Shown piece by piece: positions 1 to 10,700 of a stretch of 32,165 bases of DNA. The stretch's first letter is position 1. Every line of letters begins with the position of its first letter. The position numbers were made by a program, and so were the translations under genes. The notes under the pieces are model-generated. The model was not told where the DNA came from and searched no databases. It saw only the letters and a program-made list of their open reading frames with translations. This stretch comes from Symbiodinium natans (taxonomy: Eukaryota; Sar; Dinophyceae; Suessiales; Symbiodiniaceae): positions 1 to 32,165 of the forward strand of contig CAJNDS010001144.1 in assembly GCA_905221605.1 (NCBI GenBank). Direction: 5' to 3'.

Positions 1-198
1 CAGGTTAGCTTTAAGGCCTGTTTTTTCTAAAATTCCAACACTTAGGGTCCCTGGTTGGGCGAGTATGTAGGGCTTTGGGGATTTGGGAATGTGAGGGTTT
101 ACAGAATTTAGGGGCACCCAAGCCCTAAACCCTCAACCGTAGACCCTTTAGGGTTCTGTGTTTTATGGGGTTCGAGGTACGGCGTGCTTTTGCTGCAG

Positions 199-281
199 TA
201 GACAACACTCAACCGGGGCTGTCCGTGACACCCGTGGCAACAGCAATGGCCTGTCAGTACCCAACAGCACGGGTCTGTAAG
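199..281 (+). CDS. Exon 1 of the hydroxylase gene model
   Basis: Acceptor tgctgcag lies just before 199 and donor gtgaga follows 281. Two bases complete an upstream codon, then 27 open codons follow (DNTQPGLSVT... ending ARVCK), with an internal ATG at 246. It enters in phase 1, so an earlier exon is needed. The window itself opens with CAG followed by gttagc, which looks like the end of that previous exon. No domain is recognised. Confidence 0.5.
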
Positions 282-3200
282 GTGAGACCAGAAGCTTTTC
301 CACTATTTGCAAATTTTGGGTGAAAGGGAAACCCTAAGCAAACCCCAAACCTTGAGGCCTTGTTTTTTGTTGTTAGGGTGAAAAGGAAACCCTAAGCTCT
401 AAGCCCCAAACCTTGAGGCCTTGTTTTTTGTTGTTAGGGTGAAAAGGAAACCCTAAGCTCTAAGCCCCAAACCTTGAGGCCTTGTTTTTTGCTGTTTGTT
501 CTTCTTAGTCGGTTGGGGGTTTGGCCCAGCGAGAAAAGGAAGGCTTCCTGAAGCCTTCAGACGCTTTGGAGCTCAACCATGCGGTTAGAGGTCGGGGCTC
601 AAGCTTCTGCGGCTTAGGGTGTAGGGTTTATAGGGTTTACGTAGGGTTTTCGCAGGGTTTACGTAGGGTTTAGGGTTTAGGCTTCTGAAGACCTCCAACC
701 CCGGGGGAAGCCTTGGGATTTGCTCCCCCAATTACTAGCAGTTCTTTAATTGGGATTGTAGTAACCCCTATGATAATCCCTTACGACTGTTCGTAGAAGG
801 GGGAACATTGGAACATCCCCAAGGGAAGCCACTAAAGTTTAGGGGTAGTTGGGGGTCAAACCTCCAAGAAACTGAGTTGCCGGCGACCCTAAACCCCAGG
901 CCTTGCACCCTCTACCCGAAGCCTAGTGTTGCTTTTCTTGGTTGCCTGCTGCTTAGGGTTTAGGGTTTAGGGTTTAGGGTTTAGGGTTTAGGGTTTAGGG
1001 TTTAGAGTTTAGGGTTTCGGGTTTCGGGTTTAGGGTTCAGGGTTTAGGGTTTAGGGCTTGATTGCAGTCGAAGAGTCTGAGGCTCCGGCATCCGTCAGCG
1101 CCTTCGGCGACGTCAAGATGCCCATGTCTGCCCCCCCCAGATTCCCTCGCGGGTGCGACGGGGTGGGCAAGAAATCTCTTCCCCCCTCTCCATGCACGTT
1201 TCAGTTCTAAGGTGATTTCAGAGATTAGGGTATTCCCGTCCACAGGGGCTTGGGGGCTTTTGAATGTTTGCAGGTTTCGCCGTCATATTTTGTGGTTTGG
1301 GGGGGTTTAAGCCTTTATACAGGGGGTTACGCCCTGGGGGGCTTGGCAGGTGTTGGAAGTTGGGGTTTAAGGCTTCTGTGGGCTTCTTGAGACTTTCTTC
1401 AGCCACAGCTGCCAGGAACTAGCTCCTCGGCCTTTCATGTGTAGTGGAGACATATTGCCCATATCTTTCGTGACAAGGAGCTAGGGTAACTCCAGCTACA
1501 TGTGGCTGCAACCTCAAACAGCAGCTAGTTGGGTTCTGCCTGATACAAATACCCCCCTTGCCTGAAGGAGGTATTGAAGTATGTGGGGTGTGACGGAACC
1601 CTCAGCCCGAAATCCTAAACTCTGCGGGGGTCCGCCAACAAAACTGGGGGACACTTATATACCCCTCATGTAAACCTATAGAACCCAAGGGCCCATACGT
1701 CAGAGCCCTGTCAAGAGGTAAGGGACCATGTGAAGGGAGCATCTAACTACCCTTAACTCAGGTCAAACTTGCGATGGAAGGAGGTGCAGTGCAATCCGGA
1801 CAAAGGCCAGAAGACTCTCACCCAAAACTCTCAAAAGTCCTCAGACAAGCCTAGGCTTGGTAGGGTTTGGGGTTTAGGGTTTAGGGTTTGGGGTTTGGGG
1901 TTTGGGGTTTGGGGTTTGGGGTTTGGGGTTTGGGGGTTTGGGGGTTTGGGGGTTTGGGGGTTTGGGGTTTGGGGTTTGGGGTTTGGGCTTTAGGGTTGAG
2001 GGTTTATAGGGATTCGGGATTATGCTTTAGGGTTGGTAGGGTTTAGGGTTTAGGGTTTATCGTTTAGGGTTTAGGGTCCCGTGTTCGTGCCCTACTTACT
2101 TTCCCCTACCCACATTGTCGTGGCCTAACATGTGTAAACCCTAAACCCTAAGCCGCAAGCCCTGAGCCCGAACCTTGTCAGATGCAATCCAGACGATTGC
2201 TGTAGCTCACGCATAAAGGGTTCGGCAAAATTCTGTTGGTAGGAATCCTTTCACACTAAAGGGGTGTGTGGGTTTAGGGTTTTAGGGCTTATAGGGTTTC
2301 GGGTTTTAGGGTTTTAGGGTTTTAGGGTTTTAAGGTTTAGGGTTTAGGGTTTAGGGTTTAGGGTAACAGTTAAACCCTAAACCCTCAAGCTCCCTGAGCC
2401 CTAGATGCTACCTCCTGCTTCGGGGTTCTGGGGGTTGTTGAGGGTCAAGAGTTCTCACTCCTCGGCTTCCAGGTTTTTCAGGCTTTAGGGCTTCAAGGCC
2501 TTCGGCCTCTAAGGCTTAGGGCTTACTTGGAGGTTCATGGTACTTATTAGCCAATTACAACTGTACTTATAACCCACTTTAAAAGTCCCTTAAGTGCCCT
2601 AATATGGCTATAATTTCAGTTATATGTACAGTTATACTTGGCTAATAAGTACCATGAACCTCCAAGTAGGATTCTTGCCCGCTTGGCCCGCTGCAGCCGT
2701 TTTAGTCCAGCAATGACATGGCAGGGCTCAGGCACATAGGGTTTAGGGTTTAGGGTTTAGGGTTTAGGGTTTAGGGTTTAGGGTTCAGGGCTTCGATCCT
2801 GCAAGTCCAACTCAGTGAACAGTGAACACAGGTTCCCAAAGAGTGACCCTGAGAGTATCCAAGTGTAATCCCGATAGCAGTACAGTGGAAGGCATCCCAG
2901 ACCCCGGCCTTCGTAGGACCACAGTTAGTGGTACTTGGCCAATAAGCCTCCTGCGAGCCTGCCGGAAAGCGCGGCTTCGGGCGTTAGACTGAAGCATCTG
3001 GGATGTAGGATCTAGGCCCAGGCCCCAAGCCCCACACCCCTAATCAGAAACCCGAAACCCGAAACCCTAAACCCTACACCCTAAACCCTAAACCCTAAAT
3101 AAACAGTTGCACCTGCAAGCCCTCGGCTTCTGTAGGGGGCGGGAGCCATGCAAGGGGGTTTCCTGGAGAAAGCCATCTCCAAAGAGGCGGGGTTTAGGGT

Positions 3201-4716
3201 CTAGATCTACTGTTGCGGGCTCCGGGTTCCGGGTTCTATAGGTTGTAGGGCCTCTTGAGCAAAGATCCCAACCTATGTAAGCCCCCATTTCCAGTCCTGC
3301 ATCCTTAAACCCTAAGCCCCCTACCCTAGAATCATCAGCCCCACCCTAAATTTTCCGTGAACCTCAAAAAGCCTTGTAAGCCCTGATGAACCCAAATCCC
3401 GAACCAACCCGCATGCGTCAGGCCCCAGACCCTGACACACATTCAAAACCCCGAGGTCTGTAATCCCGAAACGAACCCTTCAAAACCTCAATCCTAAACC
3501 GCAAACCCAAATCCTAGTTACGGAGTGGGGTTTAGGGCCTCTTGCCCGACTTCCTGAAGAAAACCCTCTATTTCCTCAACCCTAAACCCTCAACCCTAAA
3601 CCCTCAACCCTAAACCCTAAACCCTAAACCCTAAACCCTAAACCCTAAACCCTAAACCCTAAACCCTAAACCCCAAACCCAATGGGCCGGTGCACAGAGA
3701 GGCCTCTGAGCGGGTGAAGGAGGCGCCAAAGGGGAAGAAGGAGCTTGCATTTAGGGTTTAGGGTTTAGGGTTTAGGGTTTAGGGTTTAGGGTTTAGGGTT
3801 TAGGGTTTTGGGTGTTAGGTTTTGGGTTTTGGGTGTTAGGTTTTGGGTTTTGGGTTTTGGATTTAGGGTTTAGGGTCTAGGGTTTAAAATTTAGGGTTTG
3901 GGGTTTAGGGCTTGATTCGAGTTCAGGGCTTAGGGTTTAGGGTAGGTTCGCATGGGAACAAAAAGCTCGGGGCTTATAGGGATCAGGTTTCCTGTGTTCA
4001 CCCTAAACCCTAACCGTCCCCTAAGCCCTAAACCCTTTTAACCCTGTATTCCTCCAACCCCTAAACCCCTACAACCGCGAAAATCTAAACCCCCTAAACC
4101 CCCTCAACCCCCTAACTAACCCCCCTAAACCCCCTAAACCCCCCTAATCCCCCTAAACCCCCTACGTAGCCCCAAACCTTCCCTAAACCCCCTTAAACCC
4201 CCTCTAATCCCCCTAACCCCCTTAAACCCCCTCAACCCCCATAAACCCCCTAAACCCCCATAAACCCCCTAAACCCTAAGCCCTCCCGCAGGAGTGGGAT
4301 GAGAAGACCCTGGACACCACCGTCAAAGTCTTGGAAGAGATTCTCAACGACGCCTCGCCTCGGTGGAAGGGCTCACTAAGTGTCAAGGTTGGGATGGAGG
4401 ATCTGCGTTCTTTTTTGGGGGTTCGGGGAGATACCTGGCGATGTTCGCCCCGTTAGGGTTTAGGGTTTAGGGTTTAGGGTTTAGGGTTTAGGGTTTAGGG
4501 TTTAGGGTTTAGGGTTTAGGGATTTTCTAACAGTCCTTAGTAGGGATTACAATTGGGAGGGTACTATGATTCCTAATGGAGGATTGTTGGTATAGGGGGA
4601 ATCATCCCGATGTCACGGTTGAACCCACTCAGCCATATTAGCCTAGCTGGACGAGAAGCCCTAAACCCGAAACTCTCGACCCCACTTCTCAGCTAAACGT
4701 AGGACATATGTATACA

Positions 4717-4747
<31 letters not shown>

Positions 4748-7700
4748 GTTTTGTATGGAGGATATGGTTGAGGGTTTCGGGCTGTGCGTCAGCGAGCTCT
4801 TTTGTGTCAGGTATACTGGGTTGCTCTAGGATTGGTTGAATTGTGATTCTATACCACCGCCCCTAGCATTTCGATCTTCATAGGTCCCCCAGCCACTCCA
4901 GTGTAGACCACGAAGCTGTAGGCCAGCAGCGCCCAAGGCAAGCCCTTTAACCTAAACCCTAAACCCTAAGCCCTGTAAACCCTTAAACCCAAAACCCTAA
5001 ACCCCAAACCCAAAACCCTTAAACCCTAAGCCCTAAGCCCTGTAAACCCTAAAACCCAAAACCCTATAAGCCCCTAAACCCCGAAGCCCTTTCTGGCCCA
5101 GGAGCGTAACCGCCGTGCGAAGAACGATCTCGAGCGCCGGCTCCGTTCAGGCCATCTGGGTCGTTGATCTAATTCCCAAATCAGTCGGGTTTAGGGTTTA
5201 GGGCTAAGGGTTCAGGGTTCAGGGTTTAGGGGTTCGGCTTTAGGGGGTGCAGTGGCCTGCTGTGTGTAGGGTGTAGGGTTTAGGGTATCCCCCCAAACAA
5301 AGCTCTAAGTCCTACAGTCCAGTCCAAAAACCCTCTAGACCCTAAACCCAAAACCTAAACCCTAAACCCCAAAACCCAAATCCTATCTTGCTTTGAGAGT
5401 TTGAGTCTGAGGTCCCCATATGCAGGGCTTAGACTTTAGCCTTAGGGTTTAGGGTTTAGAGTAAGGCTCGAGGGTTCGAGGCAGGGTTTAGGGTTCAGGG
5501 TTCAGGGTTTAGGGGTTTCGGGGTTTGGGGTTTAGGGTGTTCGGGTTCACGACGTAATCACTACCACACAGAAAGAAAGAAGGTTTTAGGGTTTAGGGTT
5601 TGAGGGGTTTGAAACCCTAAGCCCCAGCCAGTTCGAATTTCGGGGATTCTGGCGCTTGGCTTGCCGAGCTGAACCCTGGGGGCCAAATGAGCCCAGTCAA
5701 TTCGGTTTTTGGGGTTTACGGTTTAGGGTTTAGGGTTTAGGGTTTAGGGTTCAGGAACCCTGTATATTCCCTTTTGTTCGACGGCTGTCGTTGCCAAAAC
5801 GGGTTGGGGGCGCTGGTTTGTTTTTTGGCAGGTTTGCTGTATCAGGGCTTTTGCATAGGGTTTGGCCCTAGTCCGAAGGGTTCAGTGGGGTCTAAGCATC
5901 CTGAGGGGAAGTCTGAGCGACCGTTGCCGAGCCTCGTGGGCAAAGTAGCCCTAAACCCTAAACCCTAAACCCTTTTGTGGAAACTGCTGGCATCTACTCT
6001 TTTCAGAGTAATCCTGGTAGGGGTGTAGGCTGCAGCCTTGCAGACTTACAGGGTTTAGGGTTTGGGTTTAGGACTTCGGGGCTTCGGGTTGAAGCTTACG
6101 GATTCGGAGTTCAGGGTCAGTAGGTTGCGATGTTCCCCCTTATACTAACAGTCCTTTATAGGGATTGTAGCACCCCTTATTATAATGCAAGTACGCTTCT
6201 GTATAAAGCCGTGAAGTGATCTCCTGCCGGACGCGATGGTCCATCGGTGGTTTTAATCCTATGAAGGAGCTATTGGTAGAATGGGGAACATCCCAGTGAA
6301 TAGGGTTTGGTTGAGGGTTTTGCAAGGGTTGAGGGTTTAGGGGTTTAAACCCTAAACCCTTATACACCCTAAACCCTAAACCCTAAACCCTAAACCCTAA
6401 ACCCTAAACCCTAAACCCTAAACCCTAAACCCTAAACGGGATCGCATGATGTTCAGGTACTGGCGTCCGAGAGTTCCGCAGTGTCCTGGCATTCAGCGCC
6501 TACAAGCCTGAGATCATGGGTTCCCCTACCCCCCCTCTATACAGGGACTTGGGGTTTAGGGTTTAGGGTTTAGGGTTTAGGGTTTAGGGTTTAGGGTTTA
6601 GAGTTCCCCTAGTACACCCCCTCTATACTACCTCCCCCTAGGTTCCCCCATTAAATGGCCTTAATCATGAGACAGCACCCGAAACCCCAAGACCCCGAGA
6701 CCCTAAACCCCTACAAACCCGCGAGCTCCCTAAGATACCCTAAGCCCCGTCAAGACCCCAAAACCTCTACAAGCCTCTAGAGTTTAGTGATGTTGGCGCC
6801 CCGAAGCCCTCCAAATTCAACCTAAACCCTAAACTCTTATTGGGGTTAAAAGGGATCAATATGTAGCGGAATGTTTTCAGAGGCTGTTCATGGGCCAGCC
6901 TAGGTAGGGTTGATGGCATCCCGGGGGGTACGACTGAAGTCAGAATCTTTGAGCCCGAAAGGCTCTAAACCCTATAGACCCTACTTGGAGGTTCATGGGT
7001 ACGTATATAACCCCAATTATAAGTCTACTTATAGTCTACTTAGAGGACTTAGGGGGCTTAGAAGTAGAGTGATAGTTGGGGTTATAAGTACCCTGAACCT
7101 CCAAGTATAACCCTAAACCCTAAACCCGAAACCCTAAACCCTAAAAAATGATTCATAGGGCTCAGCATGCAGGGCTATGGCCTGTACACCTCAACTACTA
7201 GACCCTGAACCGAGTCGAGAGCTTGGGGAGTTGTCGGGCTCAGAGGCTTAGGGGCTTAGGGTTTACGGAGTTCAGGGGATGAGAGTTTAGAACTTAGGAT
7301 CAAACGTTTTAGGGTTTAGGGTTTAGGGTTTAGGGTTTAGGGTTTAGGGTAAGCCGAAGCCAAGGCAAGTGCTGTGGCCTGCCAGATGAGCCAACGCCCG
7401 AGGCAGGAGCGTGTTCCCAATGCCTGATAGGGGCATAACAGTTGCCGAAGGTTGTCCTTGTTTAGGGTTTAGGGTGTAAGGTTTAAAGGTTTGGGGTTTA
7501 GGGTTTAGGGTTTGGGGTTTAGGGTTTAGGGTTTAAGGTTTAGGGTTTAGGGTTTAAGGTTTGGGTTTAGGGCTTCGGTTTCTGAACCTAGACCTGAACA
7601 CCCGAAGCCTACAAGGCCTCAGCCCCATATACACCCAACCCGAAAGCTTCAACTCCGAGCGAAGTAAACTGCTTCACTGTCGAATTTTGCATGGTGCGGG

Positions 7701-10700
7701 AAGGCGGCCGAGTCGGAGTAAGCCTAAACCCTCTATGGGCCTGGGGGTTAACGAAAATAGGGAACCCCTACAACAGCCCCCCCCCCAAAAAAAAAAACAA
7801 AAAAAAAATAGTAAGATTCCCTTTTTAATCAGGACCCCCCGGAAAGCACGCCCTATTTTCGGAAAGCCCCGTATAGACTCTAAACGGTTTCACTTGCTGT
7901 TCATGGAATCCATGTTTCGTGGTTTCGAGCTCGGGGCCTGGTAGTTTCTGGGATGCTCAGCAACCCTAAACCCTAAACCCTAAACCCTAAATCCTAAACC
8001 CTAAACCCTAAACCCTAAACTCTAAACCCCTGATTCCCCATCAGCACTTCCCTCATTAATCCTTGGTGTTCGGAGTTGGGCTGGGTCGGGGAGAGTCGTC
8101 CCTAGAAGGACCCTGCAGCATTCCTCGTATTTTCCCTTTGTTTTTTGGAGCTGTTGGGGTTCAGGGTTTGAGGTTTAGGCTTTAGGGTACATTTGACCGT
8201 TGATTTCCAATACCATTTCGCGGGCGACGATCAGGGACAGGTTCCTTGGGAGCGCACAATGGACCTGCATACGGGGCGATTATTCGACATAAAGATCCGC
8301 CAGTGTAGGCAGGTCTTTATCTCAGGATCTCTTGTAAACTTTCAACCCCCCGCCCATACACCCTGCATGAATGAGGGCTAGCCGGTGGGTTCAACACCCC
8401 CCCAAACCTCCGACCATTCTTTCAGAAGGCAGAGAAGGACATCGCCTGGCGTTTGATCGAGGCGCCATTAAGGGGGGAAAGGGGGGGGGGGGGATTGGCA
8501 GGACAGGTGTTTTGGGGCTTGCCAGGGTTTAGGGTTCTGGAATTTTCGGATGCAATGCATCTGCGCCATAGCCCAATTTTGGGGGTTTACGAAAATTAGG
8601 GGGGGCCCCGAAAATAGACCCCAAATACTAGGATTCCCTCATTACAAGGACCCTAATCAGGTACCCCGAATTTCGGAAACTGCCAATTTTGGCAGGACTT
8701 CACGCGCCCGGCCGCCCTCAGGGACATGGCCGGACCCATCATGGACACTTGGCTCGGGTCCCCTCTGAGGGTTTCTAGTGCTTTATAGGGCTGATGGACC
8801 GTTTTGACACAAAGGACGACAGGCAAAACCCCCAAGGCTCCAAGAACTCTTATTGAAGGGTTTTTGGGCACAAAGGCCTGAGTGTATGAGGTTTTTGGGC
8901 TATTTTGAGCCTAAGGGAACCCTGGCAGTCGAGTTTGCCAGGGCCTTCGGCGCAAAAAGCCTACGCCAGCAAGCCTAAAGCCAATCAACCTGAAGCTTTT
9001 TTGTTTCTAATCATGGTCTTACTTGGTGCCGTAAACTAAGGAAGATGCAGTTGTCACAAAACCCAAAGGCTCCAAGAGCTCTTATGTAAGGACTTTTGTG
9101 CCCAAAAGGCATCATGGGAAGGTTTTGGGCTGGTTTTGAGCCTAAGGGAAGAAGACGCCCAGCATGTGCCCTCAGTAATTTGCATCGACTCCCAACGGTT
9201 CAACGGAGGATGGCATTGGGCGGTGGGAAAATAGAACAATCCCCAGGAGCCTGCAATGGCCTTTGCTGTAGCCGGAAGTTCGGGGCTTAAGGGGGTTTAG
9301 CCCCTGAGGTGGCCTAGGGTGGAGGTTTTCGGCTGAGGGCATGTTAGGTTTTAGGGTTTAGGGTTCAGGATTTAGGGTTTAGGATTTAGGATTTGGGGTT
9401 TAGGGTTTAGGATTTGGGGTTTAGGGTTTAGGGTGACATGCGCCAACAACCCTGTAGCCCCGCCCTGCCCAGGAATGGGCCTCCGAGATCTTTGGCAACG
9501 TGAAGCGGAAGGCGGCCATTTGTTGCAGGGCTGGTGGTGGAGAGCTTTTCTTCAGGGACGGGGAGGGTTTACAGGGTTGAGGGCAGGGGACTCTAAACCC
9601 TAAACCCTAAACCCTAAATCCTAAACCCTAAACCCTAATAGGGTGGAAAGGGCGGTTGTTTAAGGCGACCCTTCAGGCTGGCCTCATGCCCAGGTGGCAC
9701 GGCCTTCTGCATCCTGCCGTCCCTCGGAGCACGCGCCGACAGGTTGAAGTTTGAGGAAGAAGAGACTTAAAGTTTAGGGTTTAGGGTTTAGGGTTTAGGG
9801 TGTAGGGTGTAGGGTTTAGGGTTTAGGGTTTACGGTTTAGGGCTCATGGCAACTTGGAGCTGCTGGTCCCAAGCGGCCCTCGCAGACCGGCAGAGAGCGC
9901 AACACACCTTTCCAGGATCTTGCATTCTCCATGAGAATTTTCTTTCCCCTATCTCGGTACCAATTCCATTTCGACAACAAGGTCGTTAGGGGTTGAACCC
10001 TAAACCCTAAACACGAACCCCCAAACGATGAAAGTGTTTAAGGTGTTAGGGGTTTAGGGCTTAGTGATTTTGGGTATTTTGCTCTCTCCGGACCTGGTCC
10101 AACCCCATAGTAAACCTTTTAAACGCCAGACCCCCATTTACGCCCGAGAAGCCCCTGACACCCACAGAAACCATACGCCCCCCACACCCTAAACCCTCGA
10201 CCCCTGCCTCCTCTCCCGTATAAGCTCTAAGCCCTAAAACCCAAACCCCCAAACCCCAATCCCTAAACCCTCAACCCTAAACCCCAACCCTAAAACCGTA
10301 AACACTAAACCCTAAACCTTAAACCCTAAACCCCCCAAACCCTACAGCCTAATCCCCCAAACCGCAAACCCCAAACCCTATACCCTAAACCCTAAACCCT
10401 AAATTAAACCCTAAACCCCAAACCCCAAACCCCAAACCCCGAACCCCAAACCCCAAACCCCAAACCCTAAACCCTAAACCCTGAACCCGGAACCCTGAAC
10501 CCTCAACCCTAAACCCCAAACCCCAAACCCCAAACCCTAAACCCTAAACCCTAAACCCTAAACCCTAAACCCCCCAAGCTCCAGGGCGAGGCGGCGGGTC
10601 AGTTCCTGGACGCGGAGTCGGAGATCGAGGCCTGCGAGCCTCAGACGGGGTTTAGGGTGGTTTAGGGTTTAGGGTTTAGGGTTTAGGGTTTAGGGTTTAG

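Larger units (their letters stand above)
5160..7664 (+). other. Largest intron of the gene model, contents
   Basis: 2.5 kb between exons 8 and 9. It holds alternating G-rich and C-rich telomere-type arrays (5188-5240, 5290-5390, 5440-5600, 5710-5760, 5948-5973, 6327-6437, 6549-6600, 7113-7145, 7311-7350, 7460-7570), one copy each of the family A, B and C elements, and the possible exon at 7386. One or two further small exons could be hidden here. Confidence 0.5.

Noticed and set aside
1769-1993. Plus-strand frame ending in a Gly/Phe/Trp repeat
   Set aside because: Only the first part is exon 4; the rest is TTTGGGG repeat read as protein.
7561-7944. 127-codon plus-strand frame
   Set aside because: It runs through repeat DNA and an A-rich run; only the shorter spliced pieces 7665-7717 and 7833-7870, in other frames, have splice sites and phase support.
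8880-9150. Relic of the dinoflagellate spliced leader (TTTTGAGCC motif)
   Set aside because: Only a short resemblance to the reverse of the leader; the motif is part of a local duplication and is not placed at the start of a retroposed gene.
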